Assembly (NCBI GenBank): GCA_031552355.1
Contig: JAVBMO010000045.1
Location: 1-14,431 of the forward strand
DNA: 14,431 nt
DNA from: JAVBMO01 sp031552355
GTDB taxonomy: Bacteria > Bacteroidota > Bacteroidia > Bacteroidales > P3
Reading direction: 5' to 3'
Below the pieces are notes generated by a model. The model had not been told where the DNA came from, searched no databases, and was given only the letters and a program-made list of their open reading frames with translations. This document shows positions 1 through 7,885 of the stretch, one piece after another; positions within the stretch are counted from its first letter, which is position 1, and each line of letters starts with the position of its first letter. The translations under genes and the position numbers were made by a program.

Positions 1-75
1 CCTATCCAAAGAATATTTTTTTTTGCCATTGATTTAATGTTTTGAAATTAAAGACATGAAAAAATATTAAAAAAA

Positions 76-2538
76 TTATTCTGCTAATTTTATTTTAATC
101 AACCTGCTCAGATATTCGTAATGGGCTTTGGTTAAAGTATCTCCTGACATATTTTGCAATTGCTTTTGTAGTGTTTTTAACTGGAAGGCGACAAATGCTT
201 CCAAGTCGGTAGTATCAATAGAGGGAGATTGTAAGCTGGTTTTGTTGTCAGTAACTACAATGAGCGAGCTGCTTGCAGGTAAAAGATTCAGTAAGGATTT
301 AATATAGCTTTTTTGCAGATTTCTGTAATAAGCGCCTGTTTCTTTGCTGAAAACGGCTTTGTTCATATCCTCGAAGAAATCTTGAATGGTGTAGGCTTCT
401 TTTCCTTTTATTTTTTCGGTATAAAGCAAATTTTGAAGAACTCTTGGCTGCAAAAGCGCCTGGATTCCGGCAGTCTGAATATTGTCGGCCAAAGCCAATA
501 TATTTTGTCCTGTTTTAGCCGCAATGGCTGTATCCAAAAGCCAAACGGGTTCTTTGAATAAATTTCTTTTCAGGTATTCAAAAGCCTCTTTTTGTTTTTC
601 TTTAGGAACAAATTCATAAATATTGCCGGCTTGTTCCACTCTTTTGGGCGTTTGGTAAATTCCGCCAATCCAGCGAGCAGCATGCACTGTGTAGCGATTA
701 TACTGACGGACAATTTCCTGATACATTTCGGCTAAATTACCATAACCTTCGTTGGGAGTTTTTGTCCAATCCTGCAAATTCGCTACCACAATTTTCATAT
801 TCTTGATGCCATATTCATTTGCAATCATTTGGTTGTCGCCCAAATCTTCGGATTGGCAACGCGGATCGTTGCTACTTCTTTCGCTTCCGAACCATAGGCG
901 CGGGTCCTTGCTTTTTTCAATAACCCACTCGTTCAGTTTGGGAAGTTCTGCCACAGGGTCGTCAATGTCGGGGAACAAAGTATAGCCCCATTGAAGCGCC
1001 CATTCATCGTAGATTCCGATTTTGGGAAACAAAAGCTCCCTGCGGATGTGGTCTTCGGGTTGGGCTACATAATTGAACCGGGCATAATCCATGATGGAGT
1101 AAGCAAAGCCATCGGTTTTCATAAAGTTGGAATCCCGTAGTTTTTCAGTGGGAACCAAAGCCGAAGAACCGAAATTATGGCGCAAGCCCAAAGTATGTCC
1201 CACTTCGTGGCTCGACACAAAACGGATGAGTTGCCCCATCAATTCATCGTCGAAAACCAATTTTTGTGCGCCGGTATCCAATGCGCCGCACTGAATGAAG
1301 TACCAGTTGCGCAAAAGACTCATCACATTGTGATACCAATTGATATGACTTTCGAGGATTTCGCCTGTGCGTGGATCGGCAACATGTGGGCCGCTGGCAT
1401 TGGCAGTGGTAGAAGGTTTGTAAACGATGGCCGAATAACGGGCATCTTCCAACGACCAAGTAGAATCTTCTTCTTTTGAAGGGGCGCGCCTTCCGACAAT
1501 GGCATTTTTGAACCCGGCTTTTTCAAAAGCTTTTTGCCAGTCGTTCACACCTTGAATCAGGTAAGGAACCCATTTTTCGGGAGTGGCAGGGTCTATATAG
1601 AATACAATAGGGTTTTGCGGTTCCACCAATTCGCCCTGTTTATATTTTTCCAAATCTTCGGGCTTGGGCTCCAAACGCCAACGGGTAATCTTTTGGATAC
1701 CTTTTACGCCTTGCGGATTTTCGTCGAAAGAAGTATAATAGCGGCTGAAAAACCCGACACGTTCATCGGCATAGCGCGGTGTCATAGGGTTTTCGGGTAG
1801 GGCAATAATGGAATTATTCAACTCAAAAGTGGCCGTTTCTCCATCTTGGGTAAGAAAAGTTTTTACACTTTTAAGTTCTACATTTTGAGGATAAGTGTTG
1901 ATGCCGACAATATAAGATTTGTCTGCTTGAAGATTGCCCAAATTGAAACTGTTTTTAATGTGTTTGGGAAATGAAAAGATGGAGCTCTCGGAGTTGAGGT
2001 AATCTGTAATGTCGATAATGTTTGTATTGCCACTGTCCGAAACCACTTTGATTTCGAAAGAGGCCGCAATGGCTTGCAAATTCGACCGGCTTACCATTTT
2101 GTACGATTCTTCGGTGGAATCGGTGTATTCAGAAGTTAGGACGGTGCGGAGCAGAATATTGTTGTAAGGATTTTTTTCGAAACGAATCATTTTGGTGTTG
2201 ATGTGGTCGCCGGCAAAGCCGCTCGTACCTTGATGTACACCTGCCGAACCTTGCGACAAACGGCTTACCATCAAAAGGTCTTTGTTCAGAAGTGAATCGG
2301 GAATTTCTAAATAAAAACGGTTATCGGATTTATACACCGTAAACAAACCTTGTTTTTGTTCCTGTTTGTTTTTGAAAAATTCGCTTGCTTTGGCCGGTTT
2401 CTTTTCAGCCTTGGTAGTTTCGGCGGATTGGGTTTTGCTTTTTTGAGCTTTTTTGTGGGAAGCGCATCCGTTTGTCCCCATCAAAAGAGAAATGGAAATG
2501 AAAAGGATAAGGAAGCTTTTATTTTGAAAGTTTTTCAT
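76..2538 (-). CDS. Zinc-dependent metalloprotease lipoprotein (DUF5118-DUF5117-DUF4953 type)
   Basis: An 820-residue predicted secreted zinc peptidase. Residues 1-24 form a lipoprotein signal peptide (hydrophobic stretch LILFISISLLM, then TNGC with Cys25 as the lipidation site). A Lys/Gln-rich linker follows to about residue 64. The zinc site is HEVGHTLGLRH: His444, Glu445, His448 and His454 fit the metzincin pattern HExxHxxGxxH, and SIMDY with Met483 is a good Met-turn. The N-terminal part (about 60-300) resembles the DUF5118/DUF5117 domains of this Bacteroidota-rich family and the catalytic part DUF4953; length is normal. The residues after Cys25 (ASHKKAQ) contain no acidic cluster, so the known Bacteroidota surface-export signal seems absent and I infer a periplasm-facing anchor. 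Substrate is unknown. The gene lies 78 bp behind the MATE gene on the same strand. No TAnnTTTG promoter was seen in that gap, so read-through from MATE is plausible. Confidence 0.93.
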   Translation of the reverse strand: MKNFQNKSFLILFISISLLMGTNGCASHKKAQKSKTQSAETTKAEKKPAKASEFFKNKQEQKQGLFTVYKSDNRFYLEIPDSLLNKDLLMVSRLSQGSAGVHQGTSGFAGDHINTKMIRFEKNPYNNILLRTVLTSEYTDSTEESYKMVSRSNLQAIAASFEIKVVSDSGNTNIIDITDYLNSESSIFSFPKHIKNSFNLGNLQADKSYIVGINTYPQNVELKSVKTFLTQDGETATFELNNSIIALPENPMTPRYADERVGFFSRYYTSFDENPQGVKGIQKITRWRLEPKPEDLEKYKQGELVEPQNPIVFYIDPATPEKWVPYLIQGVNDWQKAFEKAGFKNAIVGRRAPSKEEDSTWSLEDARYSAIVYKPSTTANASGPHVADPRTGEILESHINWYHNVMSLLRNWYFIQCGALDTGAQKLVFDDELMGQLIRFVSSHEVGHTLGLRHNFGSSALVPTEKLRDSNFMKTDGFAYSIMDYARFNYVAQPEDHIRRELLFPKIGIYDEWALQWGYTLFPDIDDPVAELPKLNEWVIEKSKDPRLWFGSERSSNDPRCQSEDLGDNQMIANEYGIKNMKIVVANLQDWTKTPNEGYGNLAEMYQEIVRQYNRYTVHAARWIGGIYQTPKRVEQAGNIYEFVPKEKQKEAFEYLKRNLFKEPVWLLDTAIAAKTGQNILALADNIQTAGIQALLQPRVLQNLLYTEKIKGKEAYTIQDFFEDMNKAVFSKETGAYYRNLQKSYIKSLLNLLPASSSLIVVTDNKTSLQSPSIDTTDLEAFVAFQLKTLQKQLQNMSGDTLTKAHYEYLSRLIKIKLAE

Positions 2539-2550
2539 AGTATATAGGGG

Positions 2551-2578
2551 TTAAAGGTTCAAGGCAAAGGGCAAAAGG
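2551..2578. repeat. Imperfect heptamer tandem repeat, block A
   Basis: Four adjacent 7-bp units: TTAAAGG, TTCAAGG, CAAAGGG and CAAAAGG (minus-strand sense CCTTTAA, CCTTGAA, CCCTTTG, CCTTTTG). The block ends 12 bp before the metalloprotease start codon, so it lies in that gene's leader. The units are degenerate, so this is a decayed or diverging tract rather than a pure microsatellite. Confidence 0.5.
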
Positions 2579-2597
2579 TGCCTTCATGCCGCCAATT

Positions 2598-2625
2598 AAA
2601 ATTCAAAATTCAGAATTTATAATTT
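2598..2625. repeat. Imperfect heptamer tandem repeat, block B
   Basis: Four consecutive 7-bp units: AAAATTC, AAAATTC, AGAATTT and ATAATTT. The first two are identical. The tract covers the stop codon and the last two codons of the MATE gene (stop at 2617-2619), so the end of that protein is built from the repeat. It also contains a small palindrome, AAATTC-A-GAATTT (2606-2618). Low complexity and AT-rich, so part of the periodicity could be chance. Confidence 0.4.
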
Positions 2626-3963
2626 CTTTCCGGTTTTTACAATGACGGATTTGCGCCAGTTTCCACTTTTGTAATAAAAATACGACAATACCATTCCCGA
2701 AAACCAAGCAATGGGGATTGACCACCAGATGCCGTCGATGCCTATATGTTTTGAAAGTAGCCAAGCCAAAGGGATACGGATAATCCAAAGTGAAAACAAA
2801 GTAATGAACATGGGGATTAGAGTGTCGCCTGCACCACGCATAACACCATTGATGACAAACATGGTGGAAAACAAAACATAGAACGAAGCCACAATCAATA
2901 AGTATTCGGCGCCAATGGCAATGATTTCGGTATCGGGGGTAAACAAATGCATGAGCGGAAAGCGGAAAATGACAATAAATGCCGACAACACCAAGGCAAA
3001 TCCGGTTGACATCAGAAATGTGGATCCCAAACCCATTTTTACCCGTTTGAATTTTCCCGCACCGAGATTTTGTCCTGAAAATGTGGAAAGCGCTGCACCG
3101 AAGTTCATGCCGGGCATGGTTGCTAAGGATTCAATGCGTCCGGCAACGGTATAGGCCGCAACGGCACTGGTTCCAAAGTTGTTCACAATACGCAGTAAAG
3201 CCAGCATGCCAAAAGCCACAAAAGTTTGCTGTAAACCTGTAGGGAAGCCTATGCTCATGCTTTGCTTGAAAATGGCTTTGTCAAACTGCAAGCGGACATA
3301 TTTCAATTTCAGGAGTTCGTGTTTGGAATTCAGGTAAAATAATGCAATGATAAACGCCAGTCCCTGCGCTACCACAGTAGCCCATGCCGAACCGGCAATT
3401 CCCCATTTGAAAACGCCTACGAACAATATGGCCAAAACAATATTAATAAGGGTGCTGACGATTAGGAAGTACAAAGGTGTTTTGCTGTCGCCAAGGCCTC
3501 GCAAAATGGCGGCCACACCATTGAATCCGAAAAAGAAAACCATTCCGGCAAGAAAGACCCTGAAATAGATAACAGCCTCAGGGATTACTTCGGGTGGAAG
3601 TTTGATTAATTGGAAAATAAACTCACTGCAAAAGTAACCGAGTACAGCCGTTACCAGTGAAGAAATGAAAAGAAATATATAAGCTGTGTTGATAGCCCGT
3701 TTTACAGAATCCATGTTTTTGGCACCATAATATTGGGCAATCACGATGGTAATGCCCATGGTAATTCCCACCACCAACGAAATCAAAATAAAAATCAAAG
3801 GAAACGAAGCGCCCACAGCCGCCAAGGCTTCTTTTCCCACATAATGTCCAACCACAATACTGTCGATGACATTGTACAATTGTTGGAAAATATTCCCGAT
3901 AAGCATGGGAATGGTGAACTTGAAAATTAAATTGCCGGGGCTACCCTTTGTAAGGTCTTTCAT
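2617..3963 (-). CDS. MATE family multidrug efflux transporter
   Basis: A 448-residue polytopic membrane protein of the multidrug and toxic compound extrusion family, expected to exchange Na+ or H+ for cationic drugs or metabolites across the inner membrane. The N-terminal sequence is typical (MKDLTKGSP, then IPMLIGNIFQQLYNVIDSI and VVGHYVG), and hydrophobic segments consistent with twelve helices fill the rest. The two MATE halves are visible: the second begins near FKQSMSIGFPTGLQQ and carries MPGMNFGAALSTFSGQNLGAG. A longer frame opens at 4071, but its extra 36 residues have no family resemblance and lie across and upstream of a good promoter at 4007-4037, so Met at 3963 is chosen. The substrate cannot be told from sequence. 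The metalloprotease gene follows on the same strand. Confidence 0.95.
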   Translation of the reverse strand: MKDLTKGSPGNLIFKFTIPMLIGNIFQQLYNVIDSIVVGHYVGKEALAAVGASFPLIFILISLVVGITMGITIVIAQYYGAKNMDSVKRAINTAYIFLFISSLVTAVLGYFCSEFIFQLIKLPPEVIPEAVIYFRVFLAGMVFFFGFNGVAAILRGLGDSKTPLYFLIVSTLINIVLAILFVGVFKWGIAGSAWATVVAQGLAFIIALFYLNSKHELLKLKYVRLQFDKAIFKQSMSIGFPTGLQQTFVAFGMLALLRIVNNFGTSAVAAYTVAGRIESLATMPGMNFGAALSTFSGQNLGAGKFKRVKMGLGSTFLMSTGFALVLSAFIVIFRFPLMHLFTPDTEIIAIGAEYLLIVASFYVLFSTMFVINGVMRGAGDTLIPMFITLFSLWIIRIPLAWLLSKHIGIDGIWWSIPIAWFSGMVLSYFYYKSGNWRKSVIVKTGKKL

Positions 3964-4006
3964 TATGGGCTTAAAAATCTGTAAAAAACACTGAAAATCT
4001 ATTCTG

Positions 4007-4037
4007 CAAAAGTACGAATTTAATGAAGAATGGACAA
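4007..4037 (-). promoter_or_regulatory. Predicted MATE gene promoter (Bacteroidota type)
   Basis: On the minus strand, TTG (4037-4035), a 20-bp spacer and TACTTTTG (4014-4007) match the Bacteroidota housekeeping consensus TTG / TAnnTTTG exactly. Transcription would begin near position 4000 and give a leader of about 37 nt. This supports the start codon at 3963. Confidence 0.7.
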
Positions 4038-4074
4038 TTTGCAGTAAGAAATAACAAAGACAAAAAAACAAATC

Positions 4075-4176
4075 TTAAAATTTGTCTTTCCCAAAATTTG
4101 CATAATCAGGTGAAACGCTATTCAAGTTGAGTCTACGCTTTCTACCAGTTCCAGTATTCATTCGTTTATTGTTCAT
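4075..4176 (-). CDS. Possible small basic protein, 33 codons (uncertain)
   Basis: An ATG-initiated frame of 33 codons lies wholly in the gap between the MATE and argS genes. It begins MNNKRMNTGTGRKRRLN and ends DYANFGKDKF, with eight Lys/Arg against two Asp. I do not recognise the family. In favour: it avoids the neighbouring genes, its codons are ordinary for this window, and a T-rich stretch follows the stop. Against: its start lies just upstream of the argS -7 element on the other strand, I see no TAnnTTTG promoter for it, and the frame stays open into argS as shadow frames do. If real, it would be read from within or beside argS toward the MATE gene. It could equally be untranslated leader or chance. 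Confidence 0.22.
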   Translation of the reverse strand: MNNKRMNTGTGRKRRLNLNSVSPDYANFGKDKF

Positions 4177-4191
4177 AAATTCGTACCTTTG
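4161..4191 (+). promoter_or_regulatory. argS: Predicted argS promoter (Bacteroidota type)
   Basis: TACCTTTG at 4184-4191 is a perfect TAnnTTTG -7 element. TTC at 4161-4163, 20 bp upstream, is a near match to the -33 TTG. The expected transcription start is near 4197, which removes the TTG codon at 4189 as a possible start and favours GTG at 4219. The 16 bp ending in the -7 element closely match those of the MATE promoter. Confidence 0.65.
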
Positions 4192-4218
4192 CCCATTAAT
4201 TATTATAATAGTAAGAGC

Positions 4219-6006
4219 GTGAAAATAGAACAGATACTTCAAGAAAACATAATAAAAGCATTTGCAGCATTGTATAACGAAACCCTTTCGGAAGAAATGG
4301 TGATTCTGCAAAACACAAAAAAAGAATTTACAGGCGATTTTACTTTGGTGGTTTTCCCTTTTGTAAAAGCGGCAAAAAAATCCCCTGAAATTTTGGCTGC
4401 GGAATTAGGTAATGAAATCAAAAAGAATGTTCCTTTTGTTACCGACTTCAATGTTATTAAAGGGTTTTTAAATTTCAGTATTGCTGATGACTACTGGTTT
4501 TCTTTTTTGCAGGAAAACGGAACAAATCCCGATTTTGGGAAAAAAGAAATCAATAAATCTAATCCCATTGTTGTTGAATATTCATCGCCTAATACGAACA
4601 AACCCCTGCATTTGGGACATGTTCGCAACAATTTGTTGGGGCATTCCATTTGTGAATTATTGGCCGCCAACGGAAATTTGGTCAAAAAAGTAAATCTGAT
4701 TAACGACAGAGGAATTCATATTTGCAAATCCATGTTGGCATGGCAGCTTTTTGGAAATGGCGAAACGCCCGAAAATTCCGGCATAAAAGGCGACCACTTG
4801 GTTGGAAAATATTATGTTCTTTTTGATAAAACTTACAAAGCTGAAATAGAAGAACTTCAAACCAAAGGTGTAAGCAAAGAGGAGGCCGAAAAATTAGCCC
4901 CCATATTGCTGCAAGCCCAAGAAATGCTTCGCAAATGGGAAGCCAAAGATGCCGAAACCATTGCCCTTTGGGAAAAAATGAACCAATGGGTTTATGCCGG
5001 ATTCGACAAAACTTACCAAAAAATGGGTGTTACATTCGACAAGGTTTATTACGAATCGGAAACCTATCTTTTGGGAAAAGAAATTGTGCAAGAAGGGCTG
5101 CAAAAAGGAATTTTGGAAAAGAAAGCAGATAGCTCTGTTTGGGCAAATTTGACCGACAACGGATTGGATGAGAAGCTTTTGTTGCGTTCCGACGGAACTT
5201 CTGTTTATATGACGCAGGATTTGGGCACAGCACTGCTTCGCCACAAAGATTTTAATTCTGAAAAATTGGTTTATGTGGTTGGAAATGAGCAAAACTACCA
5301 TTTTGAGGTATTGAAATTGGTTTTGCAAAAATTGGGTTATGCTTGGGCTGAAAAAATCTACCATTTGTCGTATGGTATGGTGGAACTTCCTGAAGGGAAA
5401 ATGAAATCGCGGGAAGGTACTGTGGTTGATGCCGACGATTTGATGAACGAAATGATTGAAACAGCAGAAAAAACCACTTTGGAACATCGCAAAAATGACG
5501 ATTTTTCAGGGGAGGAAGCTGCACAATTGTACGAAATGTTGGGATTGGGCGCCTTGAAATATTTTATTTTAAAGGTGGACCCTGTAAAAAATATGCTTTT
5601 CAATCCAAAGGAATCCATTGATTTCAATGGAAATACAGCGCCATTCATTCAATATACACATGCCCGTATCCGTTCTATCATCAGAAAAGCTCAACAGGAA
5701 AAGGGAATCCGCGATTTGAACGAATTACCCTGCATTTTTGTTGAAAAAGAAAAGATTTTGTTGAAATTGTTACATCAATACCCTGCCATTATTTCGCAAG
5801 CAGCAGAGAATTATAGTCCGGCCGTTGTGGCCAATTATGTTTATGAATTGTCGAAAGAATTCAATAGTTTTTATCAGGAAGTACCGATTTTGAAAGAATC
5901 CAATGCAGAAGTCCTGAATTTTCGCGTTCATTTGACACAATTTGTCGGATTGGTAATTAAATCGGGAATGCAGCTTTTAGGAATACAAGTTCCTGAAAGA
6001 ATGTAA
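4219..6006 (+). CDS. argS: Arginyl-tRNA synthetase
   Basis: A class I aminoacyl-tRNA synthetase of 595 residues that charges tRNA-Arg with arginine using ATP in the cytoplasm; a normal length for bacterial ArgS. The N-terminal Arg-specific domain covers about residues 1-90. The HIGH motif is HLGH (131-134) in NTNKPLHLGHVRNN. The KMSKS-loop equivalent is GKMKSREG (393-400). A DALR-type anticodon-binding domain runs from about 470 and ends VPERM, as usual. The start is taken as GTG, giving a typical beginning (M-KIEQILQENIIKAF). The frame also opens at TTG 4189, but that codon overlaps the -7 element of the predicted promoter. No in-frame ATG exists before residue 27. sbcD follows after 105 bp with no promoter or terminator I could recognise, so the two may be co-transcribed. 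Confidence 0.96.
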   Translation: MKIEQILQENIIKAFAALYNETLSEEMVILQNTKKEFTGDFTLVVFPFVKAAKKSPEILAAELGNEIKKNVPFVTDFNVIKGFLNFSIADDYWFSFLQENGTNPDFGKKEINKSNPIVVEYSSPNTNKPLHLGHVRNNLLGHSICELLAANGNLVKKVNLINDRGIHICKSMLAWQLFGNGETPENSGIKGDHLVGKYYVLFDKTYKAEIEELQTKGVSKEEAEKLAPILLQAQEMLRKWEAKDAETIALWEKMNQWVYAGFDKTYQKMGVTFDKVYYESETYLLGKEIVQEGLQKGILEKKADSSVWANLTDNGLDEKLLLRSDGTSVYMTQDLGTALLRHKDFNSEKLVYVVGNEQNYHFEVLKLVLQKLGYAWAEKIYHLSYGMVELPEGKMKSREGTVVDADDLMNEMIETAEKTTLEHRKNDDFSGEEAAQLYEMLGLGALKYFILKVDPVKNMLFNPKESIDFNGNTAPFIQYTHARIRSIIRKAQQEKGIRDLNELPCIFVEKEKILLKLLHQYPAIISQAAENYSPAVVANYVYELSKEFNSFYQEVPILKESNAEVLNFRVHLTQFVGLVIKSGMQLLGIQVPERM

Positions 6007-6059
6007 TTCACTATGAAACCATTTAAGCACTTTTCTCAAATGATATTTTAATGACTTTT

Positions 6060-6087
6060 ATTTATAATTCATACATCATCGTTCATC
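6060..6087. repeat. Imperfect heptamer tandem repeat, block C
   Basis: Four 7-bp units in the argS-sbcD gap: ATTTATA, ATTCATA, CATCATC and GTTCATC, possibly with a fifth, decayed unit ATTAAAA (6088-6094). The common pattern is about RTTCATM. The tract ends 17-24 bp before the sbcD start codon. It differs in sequence from blocks A and B but shares the 7-bp period. Confidence 0.45.
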
Positions 6088-6111
6088 ATTAAAAACATTT
6101 TCAAATAGCAA

Positions 6112-7359
6112 ATGAAGATTCTGCATACTTCTGATTGGCATTTGGGAAAGCGTTTGTTCAATTTTTCCAGAATGGACGAACAGAAAGCCGTTTTGGAAGA
6201 AATTGTGAATATTGCCCGAATAGAAAATGTTGATGTGGTATTGGTTGCAGGCGATTTGTTCGATGTCCCCAATCCTTCTAACGATGCCATGTTGTTGTTA
6301 AATAATACATTGGCACAACTTTCAGAAAATGGAAAGCGTTTGGTTGTGGCTTTGGCCGGAAACCATGATTCGCCAGACAGGATTGAAAGCAATGCCTGTT
6401 TTGCTCAAATTTGCGGAGTACTTTTTCCGGGCTATCCGCATACAAAATTTGAACCTTTGAAAATTCCGCAAGGGTTTCAAATAACAAAATCCGATGAAGG
6501 TTTTATAGAGGTTTTACTTCCTCAATGCAGTTCGCCTTTGCGATTGATTTATACACCATACGCCAATGAACTTCGACTAAAACAACTTTTGCATTTCGAA
6601 GAGAATCAAAAAAATATAGCTTTGCGAAAGATACTGCAAGAACATTGGAATCAATTATCCGAGAAATATTGCGACGAAAAAGGTGTGAATATCCTTTGTG
6701 CCCATTTGTTTTTTCAGGAAAATGAAAGCGACATCCGCAAAGAGGATATTGACGAAGAATATCCTATCAATATTGGCGGAGCTTCTGCTATTTATGCCGA
6801 TAATATTCCGGGAAAAATTCAATATGTGGCGGTTGGGCATTTACACCGTTACCAGCAAATAAGCCAAAAGCCTTGTCCTATTGTTTATTCGGGAAGTCCC
6901 ATAGCTTATAGTTTTGCCGAAGAAAATCAGGATAAATATGTTTTGATTGTGGATGCAGAACCGGAACAAACAGTTACAATAAAGCCTGTTTTGTTGAAGC
7001 AGGGAAAACGTTTACTAAAAGTTTCCTTTTCGTCTGTGAACGAGGCAGTTGAATTTCTACATCAACATCCCAACGAAATTATTGAATTGACAATGAAAAC
7101 CACCCATTACTTGACAGGAAATGAAAAAGCATTGTTAAAGTCTGTTCACAATATGTTGGAGATTATCCCATTGGTGAAAGGGAATACGCCCATTTCCTCA
7201 CAACAAGAACGGATCTACGAATTGCGAAACGACATGCAAGGACTTTTTTCAGAATATTTCAAAAAAGAGAGTGGGGGACAGGAACCTTCTTCAGAAATAA
7301 TTGATTTATTCAATGAAATCATAAGTACTCCGACAAAACTATCGGAAGATATTTCTTGA
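6112..7359 (+). CDS. sbcD: Exonuclease SbcD, Mre11-like subunit of SbcCD
   Basis: A 415-residue metallophosphoesterase, the nuclease half of the SbcCD (Mre11-Rad50-like) complex, which cuts DNA hairpins and processes blocked double-strand ends. All phosphoesterase motifs are present: SDWHLG (Asp8, His10), AGDLFD (Asp48), AGNHDS (Asn84, His85), CAHLF (His198) and VGHLH (His243, His245), which together hold the two Mn ions. The capping and C-terminal parts (about 270-415) are ordinary, and the length is typical. The ATG at 6112 gives the classical beginning MKILHTSDWH. The usual partner gene sbcC is not next to it: the downstream neighbour is rlmH on the opposite strand, 39 bp away. The ATPase partner must therefore be encoded elsewhere or be missing. 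Transcription probably comes from argS, since no TAnnTTTG element was found in the 105-bp gap. Confidence 0.95.
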   Translation: MKILHTSDWHLGKRLFNFSRMDEQKAVLEEIVNIARIENVDVVLVAGDLFDVPNPSNDAMLLLNNTLAQLSENGKRLVVALAGNHDSPDRIESNACFAQICGVLFPGYPHTKFEPLKIPQGFQITKSDEGFIEVLLPQCSSPLRLIYTPYANELRLKQLLHFEENQKNIALRKILQEHWNQLSEKYCDEKGVNILCAHLFFQENESDIRKEDIDEEYPINIGGASAIYADNIPGKIQYVAVGHLHRYQQISQKPCPIVYSGSPIAYSFAEENQDKYVLIVDAEPEQTVTIKPVLLKQGKRLLKVSFSSVNEAVEFLHQHPNEIIELTMKTTHYLTGNEKALLKSVHNMLEIIPLVKGNTPISSQQERIYELRNDMQGLFSEYFKKESGGQEPSSEIIDLFNEIISTPTKLSEDIS

Positions 7360-7400
7360 AAAGGATTATCAGTAAATTTTATTTTGGATTTTAATCCTTT
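7360..7400. terminator. Possible bidirectional terminator between sbcD and rlmH
   Basis: Perfect 9-bp inverted repeat AAAGGATTA (7360-7368) / TAATCCTTT (7392-7400) around a 23-nt T-rich loop. It starts directly after the sbcD stop codon and overlaps the rlmH stop codon. The stem has only two G-C pairs and a long loop, so it is weak, but its place between convergent genes fits a shared terminator. Confidence 0.35.
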
Positions 7401-7872
7401 ACTCATTATGATATGGCTCGTTTTTCAGAATACTGAAAGCCCTATAACATTGTTCCACAAAGAATAAGCGAATCATTTGGTGGGAAAATGTCATTTTTGA
7501 AAAGGCTACTTTTTCATGAGCCAAAGCATAAATTTTAGGCGAAAAGCCAAACGCGCCGCCAATAATAAAGGTCAGATTTTTGCACCCTTGATTCATTTTC
7601 TTTTGCATGAAATCGGCAAAATCCATTGAACGGAATTCTGTTCCCCGTTCGTCGAGCAAAACAATGTAATCTGATTTGGATAAATATTTTTGCAATAATT
7701 CGGCTTCCTTTTCCTTAATTTGTTCCGGCGAAAGGTTTTTGATGTCTTTCAGTGCCGGAATTTCAATTAGTTCAAAAGAAATATAATGTTGAAGGCGTTT
7801 TTCATAGATAGAAATGCCTTTTTTTAGGTAATCTTCATCGGTTTTGGCTATGCAAACAAGCGTTAACTTCAT
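7399..7872 (-). CDS. rlmH: 23S rRNA (pseudouridine1915-N3)-methyltransferase RlmH
   Basis: A 157-residue SPOUT-class methyltransferase (COG1576). It uses S-adenosylmethionine to methylate N3 of pseudouridine 1915 in helix 69 of 23S rRNA, acting as a dimer on the assembled 70S ribosome. The family signature is clear: LDERGTEFRS (about 73-82), the cofactor loop FIIGGAFGFSP, and the C-terminal block SKMTFSHQMIRLFFVEQCYRAF ending with EPYHNE. Length matches the family. The residues before SKMTF read VAF instead of the usual SL, a mild variation. The ATG at 7872 gives the standard beginning MKLTLVCIAK. The start lies 13 bp from a strong hairpin that follows clpC, and no separate promoter was found, so expression may depend on read-through past that hairpin or on a promoter inside it. 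Confidence 0.95.
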   Translation of the reverse strand: MKLTLVCIAKTDEDYLKKGISIYEKRLQHYISFELIEIPALKDIKNLSPEQIKEKEAELLQKYLSKSDYIVLLDERGTEFRSMDFADFMQKKMNQGCKNLTFIIGGAFGFSPKIYALAHEKVAFSKMTFSHQMIRLFFVEQCYRAFSILKNEPYHNE

Positions 7873-7885
7873 GGTTTAAGATAAA

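Noticed and set aside
1..75. A gene start or promoter at the left edge
   Set aside because: Only a four-codon ATG frame and AT-rich spacer are visible; the nearest -7-like string has the wrong spacing (three bases instead of two).
2561..2584. AAGGCA/TGCCTT inverted repeat as a MATE terminator
   Set aside because: A six-base stem with a 12-nt loop and no T run after it in the MATE direction; it overlaps heptamer block A and is better explained by that.
3964..4071. N-terminal extension of the MATE protein from a start at 4071
   Set aside because: It crosses and begins upstream of a perfect TTG-N20-TAnnTTTG promoter at 4007-4037 and adds residues with no family resemblance.
4189..4218. TTG start for argS ten codons upstream
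   Set aside because: The codon overlaps the predicted -7 element and would be absent from the transcript; GTG at 4219 gives the standard ArgS beginning.
4894..5487. A 197-codon minus-strand open frame opposite argS
   Set aside because: It lies entirely antisense to the clear argS coding sequence, is rich in Phe, His and Gln from reversed Lys/Glu codons, and shows no recognisable domain.
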